64,000 nucleotides of DNA from Phycisphaeraceae bacterium (lineage in GTDB: Bacteria > Planctomycetota > Phycisphaerae > Phycisphaerales > UBA1924), in contig JAJTHN010000002.1 of assembly GCA_021297895.1 (NCBI GenBank), forward strand, positions 1-64,000. Reading direction: 5' to 3'. Made by a program: the position numbers and the translations under genes. Below, in pieces: positions 44,001 to 52,260 of this stretch; the stretch's first letter is position 1, and every line of letters starts with the position of its first letter. The notes under the pieces were generated by a model. The model did no database searches and was not told the DNA's origin. It saw only the letters and a program-made list of their open reading frames with translations.

Positions 44001-45622
44001 CGCTCCAGGAGCACCGGGTTGCCCGGCGCAACCCGCAGACCCTGCTGCACCCATCGCAGCGCCGCGGACGTGTTGCGGTTGTTCAGCTCAAGATCGGCGA
44101 GAATGCCGTACACCTGCCACGTTGCCGCGCCCATCGTGTGCAGCTTCTCGTACGCACGGATCGCCTCGCCGGTGAGGTTCTGGCGCTGCAGCAACTGCGC
44201 CAGCGTCGCCAGCCCGCGCGGGTCACGATCCCCCGTCTGCTCGTTGTACCGCGTCAGCAACTGACGCGCATCGGCGAGCTTCTCCTCCGCCAGAGCGATC
44301 CGAGCGTCGATGAACAGCAGTTCCGCCGGGTTGCCGTCCGTCACCTCGCGGAAGGCCGCGCGGAACTTCCGAGCCGACTCCAGCCGCGCCGTCCTGGCCT
44401 CGGCCGTCTGCTCACGCTCCAGCGCCGTTAGCGACGCCGTTGCCTTCAGCGCCAGCGCCGTCGCTCGCTCGCTGTGAAGGATCATGCCCAGCAGGCTCAG
44501 CGGCTGGTCGGGCATCTGCACGACCTTGTCCAGCTCCATGATCGCGTCGTCGAACTTCCCGTCCTCCAGCAGCAGATTCGCCTTGAAGATCCTCGGGCGC
44601 GCATCCAGCGGCCGCGCCTCGATGATCCGATCCATCGCTCGCAGGGACGTCGCCGCGGAATCCGGAACATTCAGCGCACGCGAGAGCAGCACCACCGCCC
44701 GCGCCGTCCGCAGCATCGTCCGCGAGGGGTCCGCCGTCATCAGCGACTCGAGCAGCGCCGTAACCCGCGGCATCTGCGCCGCCGCCAACTGCTCGGGGGC
44801 GGATCGGCCGCCGTCACGCCGCGTCGCCTCGCGGATCTCCATCGCCACCAGCGTGTACATCGCATCCGGCGCGGGGCCGTGCGTCTTGATGAAGTCCTCG
44901 AGGAACTTCCGCCCCTGTCCGATGAACGCATCGGCTTTTTCGTCCTCGCGGTTCTGACGCGCCGTCGCGGCGTTGGCGAAGTACCACTCGCCCAGCGCGC
45001 TGGCAACCTCCTCATCTCCGGGCGTCGCCGCCAGCGCCGCCTCAAGATCCTCCTTGGTCCTGGTGATGTTCTCGTCGCTGATCGACAGCCGCTGGGCCAT
45101 GATCCCGGCGCCCGCGATACCGCTGTACCGCCGCAGACGCGCCGCCTTCTCGTCGCCGGGCGGGAAGTTCCGCAGCGCCTCGCGACCGCGATCACGCAGG
45201 CCCTCCCACTCCACCAGCGACGCGCCGCCCGCATCGCGGTACTGGTCCAGCAGCATCAGCAGAAACGCCTCGTGCGCCGCCACGTCCGTGCGCTTGGCCG
45301 TCGCCAGCGCCTGCAGCGCGGGCAGGTACTGCTCCAGGAAGTCCTCCCGATAGAGCAGGCGGGTCTTCGGCGTGGTCTTCTCGAGCGCATCGATCCACTT
45401 CTCGATGTACCCGACATTCGTCGGTTCCTTGTTCACCGCGTTGGCGAACGACCGCGATGCGCGACGCCAGTCGTTCTGCGATGCGAACTCCGCCGCCTCC
45501 GCCGCGTGATCCGCGGCCGAGCGGTTCATCGTCGTGTACATCAGCCCCGCCACCGCCCCGAGCATCAGCACGCTCCCGGCGACCAGCGGAATCAGAATCT
45601 TGTTGTTCACTCGTGAGGCCAT
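41081..45622 (-). CDS. Giant TPR-repeat protein of the envelope locus
   Basis: 1513 residues. One N-terminal transmembrane helix (KILIPLVAGSVLMLGAVAGL) then at least fifteen helical TPR-like units through the whole chain (for example ALRLEPGLFAARQALAAAYI and LGYTLSKFLSRHEDGLKHVE). Very similar in plan to PrsT-like TPR proteins of exosortase/PEP-CTERM loci, but lacking a lipobox. It probably works as an extracytoplasmic scaffold for export or sorting. The start ATG 45622 has AGGAAA about 9 bases upstream. No catalytic motif is seen. Confidence 0.82.
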   Translation of the reverse strand: MASRVNNKILIPLVAGSVLMLGAVAGLMYTTMNRSAADHAAEAAEFASQNDWRRASRSFANAVNKEPTNVGYIEKWIDALEKTTPKTRLLYREDFLEQYLPALQALATAKRTDVAAHEAFLLMLLDQYRDAGGASLVEWEGLRDRGREALRNFPPGDEKAARLRRYSGIAGAGIMAQRLSISDENITRTKEDLEAALAATPGDEEVASALGEWYFANAATARQNREDEKADAFIGQGRKFLEDFIKTHGPAPDAMYTLVAMEIREATRRDGGRSAPEQLAAAQMPRVTALLESLMTADPSRTMLRTARAVVLLSRALNVPDSAATSLRAMDRIIEARPLDARPRIFKANLLLEDGKFDDAIMELDKVVQMPDQPLSLLGMILHSERATALALKATASLTALEREQTAEARTARLESARKFRAAFREVTDGNPAELLFIDARIALAEEKLADARQLLTRYNEQTGDRDPRGLATLAQLLQRQNLTGEAIRAYEKLHTMGAATWQVYGILADLELNNRNTSAALRWVQQGLRVAPGNPVLLERERVLANLDAGPAGTDPVIRELLELEAKANEGNADVAAIRARLRELGSNAALTAGTRMAISNMMLQLGDREAAKPVLEQLAKELPNDQSIAQRLRLVEASDPVAEQLKMIDESNLPEIEKRIAKFRLLVQLNRTEEAVKELDAAEKIDPNNRVVLSARLDEALAKRDFAAAEAVAEKGKASNADGAQGLIFRTTLELRRGNAVEAEQFARQLTEKDRLNPAGHRLLGEARLARGQTQAGLASLQRALEITPNDLPTIVLLLNARIAAGQDAEALALARSKRAIAQGEPAFREPWLNLEFNAGDQNLAMDVRRRIFRSTPGDAVNSITLTQNLLRLGKIPEAEEVFRGLSAAVGEERTGFMPVVMLAVTNKEDQALAKFNQLLEQIPAERRKGEQHVSLSRALVEVGMASTALKALETGRALQEKESMIVDREIGDVLWGMQRYEEAAAAYASARSAPGSVDRDNLLLLRQAESLIRANRAGEAEALLNGARLDGTARTRGTLLLADAAASAKDLAKARQLLDQAVTNDQNSALALMRRGQLNLSDDVKFTRDAIADFEAALRLEPGLFAARQALAAAYIRNGEAERAVATIREALQRDPSNAEIRLTLVRVLQNTGRGDGALEVILEATRTLNDPAWSAMAADLYASREDWAGAVTQLERVWTTTKNATIARALVNALCGQRPPNLTRAREVLSESGLNVDGEAPLLMSRARISALDKKMPDAEKDVRAALAMISTQAMPEVSGFFREMARVFPTPEAQLRFLAASKPSAGFSEQVSMAMARLQTETRDEAAAGWTAIEKLGETAQNTGVRALALKMLGSRAYSARDYAAAAQFWERGLKDEPNDADMLNNLGYTLSKFLSRHEDGLKHVERAVEIAPQNPGYWDSLGAVLLALNKLDRAERALRQALNISTDAMSRTIAQIHLAELHLRNGNRRDADDLFQTAERMIGSDPQVAAAYGEEFERLRRLMRGGN

Positions 45623-45817
45623 GGTCGTTTCCTGCTCTGCCCGTCCGTCGGCGGACGTGCGTCTGGGCCGGGTCGTGCGCTCCGCTCTGCGCCCGGCGGT
45701 CTCGTTTGCCCTTTCGGCTTTCCGTTCGTCTCGATCAACACATCATCGACGCTTCGCTTCTGTCTTCGTTTCTGGCTTCGTTTCTGTCCTTGCTTCTCGT
45801 GTTCGCTCTCCGGTCCG

Positions 45818-47731
45818 TCACTTGGCTGCGCCAGAACCCCGCCGCGGATTGTCCGCCGGGTACTCTCCGCGCTTGACCTTCACCCAATCCGGCACGCACC
45901 GGCTGATCTCCGGCAGCAACTCGCCGATCAGGCTCGAGGACAACGCCACCAGTTCGTCCTTGTCGGCGACCTCGATCGACGACACCTGGACCTTCAAGTA
46001 GTACGCGTAGTCGTCCTCGAGCTTGAACGCCAGCTGCCGCACGCCCTCGGCCGTCCCGACGTGGCCGCCATTGGCGATGAAGAAGTACCCGCCGTACAGC
46101 CGCACGTCCCTGCCGGGAAGCTCAAAGGCGCTCACGAGCATCTCGATCTCGCCCGGGTTCCGCGGCAGCACCACACGGATCCCCGGCGCATCGCTGAACT
46201 CGTTGTGCGTCCGCGCCGTGAAGTACTGCCCCTGAGATCCCTCCGGCGCATCGGGCAGCGCAAGCCACCCCGAAGAGTCCAGATTCAACGGCATCCGCAC
46301 AGGGCTGCTCACCAGCGTCCACCCCGCGCCCGTCATGCACCGCTCGGGCACATGCGGCACCGTGTCGATCATGCCCGTGTAGTACGCAAGATGCAGTTCC
46401 AACCGCCGACGCGGCTTGCCGTCCGCCCGCTCCCGCTCCCGATACGACCGCGACAGGTAGTTCCGCGTGCCGAGTTCCTCAAGCACCTCGGCGCTCATCA
46501 CCTCGTCCTGCCCGACCTGTTCCCACGTCGGGGTCTGCGTCGGAATGCTCCGAACCTGCCGATTCTCCGCGGCCTGAATCGGCAGCTTGCGCAGATGCAG
46601 CCCCAGCGCCCCGACCGCAAGCCCCAGCGCCCCCGCCGACGCGCCCAGCACCACCACCACCGTCGCCAGCGCACCCATCGCCCCAGGACGCCAGCTCCCC
46701 GCACCGCCGCCGCGAACCCCCACAGCCGGCGCGGCCGTCGCCGGCGTCGCAACCTTCGGCGGACCCGCGGGCGCGGCTTTCTTCACCGGCCCGGATGCCG
46801 GAGTCTGATCATCCACCACCACGCGATTCAGCACCCACACCAGCCCCATGTAGAACACAAACGCGATCGCCAGCAGCGCCATGCCGATCCACATGTGCGC
46901 CTCACCCGCCGCCAGGTTCCGATCCTGCAACGACGCGATCGCCAGCACCGCCACGCGGAAGATGTTCATCACCAGCGCCACCGGCATCGCCAGCATGAGC
47001 AGCGCCATCCGCTGCCACCAGTGTCGCACACCCACCAGCGCCACCGCCGCGCCGAGCGCAATGAACGCGATCACCATCCGCATTCCGCTGCACGCCTCCG
47101 CCACATTCAGCGGAATCACATCCCCGTTGCTCTTGATCACCTCGAGCAGGTTCCCCTTGGCCACCGTGCTCACGCCGATGACGTTCAGCAGCACGAACGC
47201 CCCCTGCGTCGCCAGCAACTGCAGCGGGAACGTGATGATGATCATGATCTTTTCGCTGATCGTCACCCCAAGGCCCAGATACGCGATGGGCAGAAACGCC
47301 ACCCGCGTCACATCCGGCCCCGCCAGCAGCAGCACCACCCCGAACAGGCACAGAAGCACCGACAGCCCCTGACCCATATGGTTCGGAACTCCCGCCATGA
47401 AAAACACATAGCACACCACGCTCAGCAGCACCGCCAACAGACCCGCCCAGCAGGTCCGCGGCACCTGCCGCGCGATCTCATGCCGCTGCTGCCAAAGGAT
47501 GTACAGACTGATCAGCGGCACAAAGTACGCGTGCGACCAGTCCGCGCTCCCCCAGCTGTACAAGTGCTGCGTGTAAAAGAAGTGGTGAAACAGCGCCAGA
47601 AACACCGGCGCCACCACCGCCGCGGCCACCACGCCGCCCCGCGTAAACATGCCCCCGAAATATCGACCGTCACCGGCGCCTTGGCCCGGAGTGGCATCCA
47701 GCGGTCGGGTTGTGCTCGCGATCGTCGTCAT
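45818..47731 (-). CDS. Exosortase fused to EpsI (DUF3485) domain
   Basis: 637 residues. Residues 1-330 form a polytopic exosortase: AEACSGMRM carries the catalytic Cys, NIFRVAVLAI the Arg and GEAHMWIGMAL the His, in the family order. After a Pro/Ala-rich linker and another helix (LATVVVVLGASAGALGLAVG), the C-terminal 250 residues match EpsI/DUF3485, including HVPERCMTGAGW. Exosortases cleave and anchor proteins with C-terminal sorting signals; EpsI-type proteins act with them in polysaccharide export. ATG 47731 is used; the in-frame sequence upstream is Arg-rich and unlike coding sequence. Confidence 0.9.
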   Translation of the reverse strand: MTTIASTTRPLDATPGQGAGDGRYFGGMFTRGGVVAAAVVAPVFLALFHHFFYTQHLYSWGSADWSHAYFVPLISLYILWQQRHEIARQVPRTCWAGLLAVLLSVVCYVFFMAGVPNHMGQGLSVLLCLFGVVLLLAGPDVTRVAFLPIAYLGLGVTISEKIMIIITFPLQLLATQGAFVLLNVIGVSTVAKGNLLEVIKSNGDVIPLNVAEACSGMRMVIAFIALGAAVALVGVRHWWQRMALLMLAMPVALVMNIFRVAVLAIASLQDRNLAAGEAHMWIGMALLAIAFVFYMGLVWVLNRVVVDDQTPASGPVKKAAPAGPPKVATPATAAPAVGVRGGGAGSWRPGAMGALATVVVVLGASAGALGLAVGALGLHLRKLPIQAAENRQVRSIPTQTPTWEQVGQDEVMSAEVLEELGTRNYLSRSYRERERADGKPRRRLELHLAYYTGMIDTVPHVPERCMTGAGWTLVSSPVRMPLNLDSSGWLALPDAPEGSQGQYFTARTHNEFSDAPGIRVVLPRNPGEIEMLVSAFELPGRDVRLYGGYFFIANGGHVGTAEGVRQLAFKLEDDYAYYLKVQVSSIEVADKDELVALSSSLIGELLPEISRCVPDWVKVKRGEYPADNPRRGSGAAK

Positions 47732-48164
47732 AGTCCCGTCTTCGTCGGCCTTCTCCCGTGATCCTGTCCGCTTCGTACGCGATGTGCCCGACATTCGATC
47801 GACTTGCCGCCACCATCGCCCCTCCCCTTTCCGTCGACTCGATCCCCACCGACGAACAGGCCGCCACCGGCGCTCCTGTCGTACGCTCCGGTCCGCCGCG
47901 GGTTCGCCGCAACGACACCATCGCCCCGCCCCACTCCAGGGCCCCGACCCCTCAAAGCCCGGGAGACCAACCCGGCCGCCCCTCTCGATCATCGGCCAGC
48001 CGATCACTCGACCGGAGGCAATCTTTGGCCGATGCCACCGCGATCGCGACTGGGCGGCCAAACCTTTTCACCCAGACGTCGCAATCTCAGGAATCTTCCT
48101 CACTTGCCCAACCCGAATTCCCGCCGCTGAGCCCGAGCCATGGCCACATTTTGGCCCCACAGGC
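47732..48164. other. Gene-free stretch before the exosortase gene
   Basis: 433 bp, no convincing gene. It should hold the promoter for the exosortase operon. An imperfectly spaced inverted repeat, TTTGGCCG (48024-48031) and CGGCCAAA (48055-48062) with a 23-bp spacer, is the only structured element I can point to. I looked for a -24/-12 promoter, as some PEP-CTERM loci are sigma-54 dependent, and found none with correct spacing. Confidence 0.45.
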
Positions 48165-49832
48165 TCAGAAGGAATTCGTCGAGGTCTGCTGCGGCCCGAA
48201 CACATCGAACCCGAAGTTCCGGTCCAGAATAAACCCGAACCCATAACTGGCCCGGAACCCGTTCCTCAGCACCGCCAGCGGCAATGCGAAGAAGTTCGTG
48301 CCAACGTTCACCTGGTCATCCGCACGCAGGAACAGGTCCGGCTGAGTTCCTTCGTAAATCGCCCGCAGATTCACCCGGACGATCGCCTGACGATCAGGCC
48401 CGACCATCCGCGTAATGTCCACTCGCTCCGGGATCGCCGTGCTCGACAGCCCGCCCGCCGCGGTGATCGACCGCGTGAGCGTCAGCCGCCCGGCCTGCGG
48501 CAGGTTGTACGGCCCCGGACGCTGCACCTGCCCCGTCACATACACAAGCCCCTCCGCCGGGCTCGGCACGCGGATGATGTCCCCGGGACGAATCACGATG
48601 TTCACATTCGCCGAACCGGCCAGCAGCGCCGCCATCGGAACCTCGATCACCCGCTGCGTCAGAATGTTCTGAGCCGCCGGTGCCGTCGGCTGGGCGGGCC
48701 GAGCGCCGTTCGGCCCCGCCGGCAGATCTTCCGCCGGTCGCCGACCATTTCCGGTCGTCACCGCCGGGGGCGCCGCGGGCACAGATTGCTCTTCCGGCAC
48801 CCATTGACCATCACGGAAGATCCACTTGGTATCGCCGCGATTCGATGCGGATGCCGCCGCATTCGACGGCGTTGCCGCCGGTGCCGCAGCGCCGTTGGGC
48901 TGCTCCAGATCAATCGCCGCACGACGACGGTTGTCGATCGGCTGGGCGCTGGCCTGACTCCCGGCAACGCGCCCGGGGTTCGCCGGCGGCTTGCTCAGTT
49001 CATCGATCAGTTCGATCACCCGCGGCTCGTTCGCCGGGGTGCTGGGCCTGCTGGTCGAATCCGTGGTCGTCGGCGTTGTCGGCCTCGACGGCTGATTCTG
49101 CGTCCCATCGCTCGTCCGCCCCTCGGCCTCCGGCGTCAGCGGGATCTGCCGAATCACAAAGACCGACTGCACGTTCTCCGTCACGCGCCCGGCCTGATTC
49201 ACCGCCTCCAGCAGCCGATAGTCCGGCCGCGGAATCTGGTACAGCCCGGGCTGGCCCACCGCGCCGATCACGTTGAACGTCAGCCGCCGCCGCTCGCTGA
49301 TCTGCACTTCGATGATCGGATTGGCCAGAACCGCCGCATCGCGATACGCCTTGGCGATCGCCTCCTGCACCTGCTCGGCGCTGAGCCGATCGACGCTGAT
49401 CGCCGGCACCTGCGGCAGGTCGATGAACCCGCGCGGATCAACCTCGCGTGCGAACTCCTCGCGCTGACCCGTCGCGAACAGGTCCTGAATCCGGATTTCC
49501 AGCCGGTCGCCCGGGCCGATGCGATAGACCTGCACCTCTGGAATCAGATCCTCAGGCCGGACTTTCGTCGTCTCGACGCCCTCGTTGGGCGGGCCCTCGA
49601 CGCTCGCCAGCCGCTCAAGAATCGGCACCACCGTCGGCGTGTGCTCCCACCGCCCCACCACCGACGGGTCCATGTACGAGTCCACCTCGCAGCCGCTCAT
49701 CACCAGCGGCCCCGCGGCCAGACCGGCAACAAGCATCAGACGAACACCAACCCGCGGCCCGAATCGCCGCGCATCGCGTTTCTGGCTGGGAAGATGGGCA
49801 AGGTTCAAGGTGGCTTGTCCGCTGATCGTCAC
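48165..49832 (-). CDS. Wza-type polysaccharide export lipoprotein
   Basis: 555 residues. Hydrophobic leader and lipobox (AAGPLVMSGC) give an outer-membrane lipoprotein. Polysaccharide export domain (YRIGPGDRLEIRIQDL), then one SLBB-like unit (FNVIGAVGQPGLYQIPR). A ~150-residue Pro/Thr/Ala-rich low-complexity insertion follows (about 240-390), then a second unit (IRPGDIIRVPSP; VYVTGQVQRPGPYNLPQ). C-terminal tail rich in Phe/Gly (RNFGFDVFG). The GTG at 49832 is preferred because AGGAG lies seven bases upstream; the ATG further upstream would add a 48-residue tail before the leader. First gene of the envelope locus on this strand. Confidence 0.86.
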   Translation of the reverse strand: MTISGQATLNLAHLPSQKRDARRFGPRVGVRLMLVAGLAAGPLVMSGCEVDSYMDPSVVGRWEHTPTVVPILERLASVEGPPNEGVETTKVRPEDLIPEVQVYRIGPGDRLEIRIQDLFATGQREEFAREVDPRGFIDLPQVPAISVDRLSAEQVQEAIAKAYRDAAVLANPIIEVQISERRRLTFNVIGAVGQPGLYQIPRPDYRLLEAVNQAGRVTENVQSVFVIRQIPLTPEAEGRTSDGTQNQPSRPTTPTTTDSTSRPSTPANEPRVIELIDELSKPPANPGRVAGSQASAQPIDNRRRAAIDLEQPNGAAAPAATPSNAAASASNRGDTKWIFRDGQWVPEEQSVPAAPPAVTTGNGRRPAEDLPAGPNGARPAQPTAPAAQNILTQRVIEVPMAALLAGSANVNIVIRPGDIIRVPSPAEGLVYVTGQVQRPGPYNLPQAGRLTLTRSITAAGGLSSTAIPERVDITRMVGPDRQAIVRVNLRAIYEGTQPDLFLRADDQVNVGTNFFALPLAVLRNGFRASYGFGFILDRNFGFDVFGPQQTSTNSF

Positions 49833-49839
49833 GCGAGGA

Positions 49840-49844
49840 CTCCT
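49840..49844 (-). promoter_or_regulatory. Shine-Dalgarno site deciding the Wza GTG start
   Basis: AGGAG on the minus strand, 7 bases before GTG 49832. Few genes in this window show so clean a site, which is the reason for choosing this start over the upstream ATG at 49976. Confidence 0.65.
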
Positions 49845-50207
49845 GAGGCTCAGACCGGACCATCGGGGCAACGCGATCCGGCCCGGATCGACAACGACAG
49901 ACCCGGCGCGGACAAACCGTCCGCGCGGGTCGACATAGGTTAGCACCCCCTCACTATCGGAAGATGAGCCCACCAAGGTTCATCCGACCCGACACCGAGG
50001 CCCAAACGCCCCTCAACAGCCGCCCGAAACCGTCCGTACCCGCCGAAACGCGCGGCTTTGGCCGACCGCCCGCCGCATCGAGCGGCCCGAGCGGATACGC
50101 CGCCGGCGGCGCTAGAGTTCGTCCCTGTGCTCGACTCCCCTGATCGATCGCCGACCACCGACACGCCGTCCGCTGATGGCGCACCGCTCCCCGGCCGCCC
50201 GACGACG

Positions 50208-51263
50208 ATGCGCCACCCGCGCCCGCTCGGCGGCGACCCTGTGCGCAATCTTGATGCCCCGCGCATCTCGCTGACCCAACTGGTCATCAACAACACCGAG
50301 GGCAACAGCACGCTGGGCATCAAGAAGAAGCCCTCCTGGCTGCGGGCCAAGGTCCCCGGCGGCGCGGGGTACGAACGACTCCGCTCGATCATCGATGAGC
50401 ACCGCCTGCACACCGTCTGCAAGGAGGCCAACTGCCCCAACATGGGCGAGTGCTGGTCCCGCGGCGTGGCGACCATCATGATCCTGGGCGACACCTGCAC
50501 ACGCGCCTGCGGGTTCTGCAACGTCAAGACCGGCAGGCCCAGCACGCTCGATCGCGATGAGCCGCGCCGCGTCGCCGAGAGCCTGCGCCTCATGGGCCTC
50601 AAGCACGTGGTCATCACCAGCGTCAACCGTGATGAACTCTCCGACGGCGGCGCGGGGATCTGGGCCGAAACGATCCTGCGCACCAAGGACGCCTGCCCGC
50701 AGATGAGCATCGAGGTGCTGATCCCGGACTTTGAGGGCAACTGGCCCGCGCTGCAGATGGTCATCGATGCGCGGCCGCACATCATCAACCACAACCTCGA
50801 GACCATCCGTCGCATGTACCCCGCGGTCCGCCCGAGCGCCAAGTTCGACCGCAGCCTCGAGCTCCTCCGCCGCGTGAAGGAGCAGGGCCTCGTCGCCAAG
50901 ACCGGCATCATGGTCGGCATCGGCGAGCGCGATGATGAGGTGCTGGAGATGATGGACGATGTGCTCGCCCGCACCGCTACGCCCGCGACAGCCACCACCC
51001 CCGGCGGCCCGACGGACATCCTGACCATCGGCCAGTACCTCCAGCCCACACGCAACCACCTGCCCATCGACCGCTTCGTCACGCCCGAGCAGTTCGCGAT
51101 GTACCACGACCGCGGCATCGAAAAGGGCTTCAAGGTCGTCCAGTCCGGCCCGCTCGTGCGCTCGAGCTACCACGCCGACCACCAGGCCGATGAACTCTCG
51201 AACATCACCGATGAACGCGAACGCCTCAACACCCAGAGAATGAAGACGCTGCTGGGGGAGTGA
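50208..51263 (+). CDS. lipA: Lipoyl synthase
   Basis: 351 residues from ATG 50208. Radical SAM enzyme that inserts two sulfurs into octanoyl groups on lipoate-dependent enzymes. Both Fe-S motifs are present: CKEANCPNMGEC (auxiliary cluster) and CTRACGFC (radical SAM cluster). Also VITSVNRDELSDGGA, IIVGIGER-like (IMVGIGERDDEV), and the C-terminal RSSYHAD. A 50-residue longer form starting at 50058 (or a GTG at 50127) would add only Pro/Arg-rich sequence and would run against the wza promoter region, so the later ATG is preferred, though with no clear ribosome site. A short Ala/Thr-rich insertion (RTATPATATTPGG) lies after MDDVLA. Confidence 0.93.
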   Translation: MRHPRPLGGDPVRNLDAPRISLTQLVINNTEGNSTLGIKKKPSWLRAKVPGGAGYERLRSIIDEHRLHTVCKEANCPNMGECWSRGVATIMILGDTCTRACGFCNVKTGRPSTLDRDEPRRVAESLRLMGLKHVVITSVNRDELSDGGAGIWAETILRTKDACPQMSIEVLIPDFEGNWPALQMVIDARPHIINHNLETIRRMYPAVRPSAKFDRSLELLRRVKEQGLVAKTGIMVGIGERDDEVLEMMDDVLARTATPATATTPGGPTDILTIGQYLQPTRNHLPIDRFVTPEQFAMYHDRGIEKGFKVVQSGPLVRSSYHADHQADELSNITDERERLNTQRMKTLLGE

Positions 51264-51274
51264 GGGCGGGGCGG

Positions 51275-51302
51275 CAAAGTTCAAAGTTCAAAGTTCAAAG
51301 TT
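51275..51302. repeat. 7-bp tandem repeat CAAAGTT
   Basis: Four perfect copies directly downstream of lipA. A 33-bp stretch at 51322-51354 follows with three 11-bp units of the form TGCGCCTCGGG. Confidence 0.85.
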
Positions 51303-52184
51303 CAAATGGGGAAAAGTTCAATGCGCCTCGGGTGCGCTTCGGGTGCGCCTCGGGTGCGTGGTGGTGATCGCGCGTGCGTGTGCCCATGGCGGACGCCGCG
51401 CTGGGCATACCCGCCGCGCCCCGCATACCCGGCGCGTGCGGCCGTCAGCGCGCGGGCCGCGCGGCGGGCCGCAAGGCCATCGGGGCGTGGCCGAGCCGCG
51501 CGATATTCTAATCACCCCTACTCCGCCACATCGCGCGGCACCGATGGAACCAAAACCACGGGATCACCCCGACGATTCCACCCTCCAACCACACGATTGC
51601 GATGGGGTCCGTAGGAACTCCGCACAAGGCAAATGGAACGCAGGACGCATCCTGCGCTCCGGAGGACGCCGCCTGAGGACCGGAGGAGGCCTCCTGCGCT
51701 GCAGAGACGGCCGACTGTGCAGCGCAGGACAACGATTTTGGAGCAAAGGACGCGTCCCGCGCTCCACGGGACGCGTCCTGCGCTCCATCGGACGCGTCCG
51801 GCGCTCCGCAGGACGCCTCCTGTGCTGCGGAGAACGCCACCTGCGCTCCGCAGGCCGCGCCCTGCGCAACAGAGGACGCCGCGCCCGATGGCGAGGACGC
51901 ACCCCCCCGCGCCCCCCCCACACCCCCGCCCCCCCACTCCGCAGATCACCCCGCCGGCGCGCCGATGATGCCGCGGCGATCAGATTCAGGACATGGGTGG
52001 CGCTGCGTCAGGACATGGGTGACAGATTGATCGGTGCGTGTCCGGGTATCGCGAGGGCGGGGGGGGGTGGGCGTGGCGGGCTGGCGGCGAGGGGGCTGGG
52101 AAGTGCGTGGCACCGTCCCCGCGGCACCGACGCCGCGGGCTGTTCACCCCGCCGAACTCTTCGCGAAGATTTCGCCCCGGTCCG
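51303..52184. other. Gene-free stretch between lipA and the repeat protein
   Basis: About 880 bp of G/C-biased sequence holding the 11-bp units (51322-51354), the 21-bp tandem array (51643-51883) and C-rich runs at 51900-51950. No protein-coding gene is supported. An upstream in-frame extension of the repeat protein crosses it but is low-complexity. Confidence 0.55.
51643..51883. repeat. 21-bp tandem array of a 10-bp palindrome
   Basis: Eleven contiguous 21-bp units and part of a twelfth begin at 51643, 51664 and so on to 51874. The consensus unit is GGACGCGTCC, then TGCGCTCC, then three variable bases. The core GGACGCGTCC is self-complementary. It is perfect in three units starting at 51748-51790 (one with CCC after the core) and more degenerate at the flanks. 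All reading frames give heptad repeats; a minus-strand frame at 51508-51921 would code for Ala/Ser heptads, but nothing suggests it is a gene. Not a CRISPR: there are no spacers. Confidence 0.85.
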
Positions 52185-52212
52185 TTGCGGATCTCAGGAA
52201 TCGCCGTATACT
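52185..52212 (+). promoter_or_regulatory. Possible promoter of the repeat protein gene
   Basis: TATACT (52207-52212) matches the -10 consensus at five of six positions. TTGCGG (52185-52190) 16 bp upstream matches the -35 poorly. A start near 52219 would leave a 40-nt leader before ATG 52261. Confidence 0.42.
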
Positions 52213-52260
52213 CCATCACCCGGTGTCTTCCCCGATGGTGTCAACCCCAAGCGGTGCCCC

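Noticed and set aside
40778-44431. Plus-strand open frame of more than 1200 codons
   Set aside because: It lies opposite the TPR gene; Arg/His/Gln-rich composition shows it is antisense to high-GC coding sequence.
47732-48164. Sigma-54 promoter for the exosortase operon
   Set aside because: A TGGCA and a TTGC occur on the minus strand but the spacing is wrong for a -24/-12 promoter.
51643-51883. Possible CRISPR array
   Set aside because: Units are contiguous and degenerate, without unique spacers, and no cas genes are present.
51508-51921. 137-residue minus-strand frame with Ala/Ser heptads
   Set aside because: The heptads follow from the 21-bp DNA repeat in any frame; no ribosome site and a random-looking C-terminus.
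51343-52260. 300-residue N-terminal extension of the repeat protein
   Set aside because: Low-complexity, contains the 21-bp array in frame by chance, and a good signal peptide begins at 52261.
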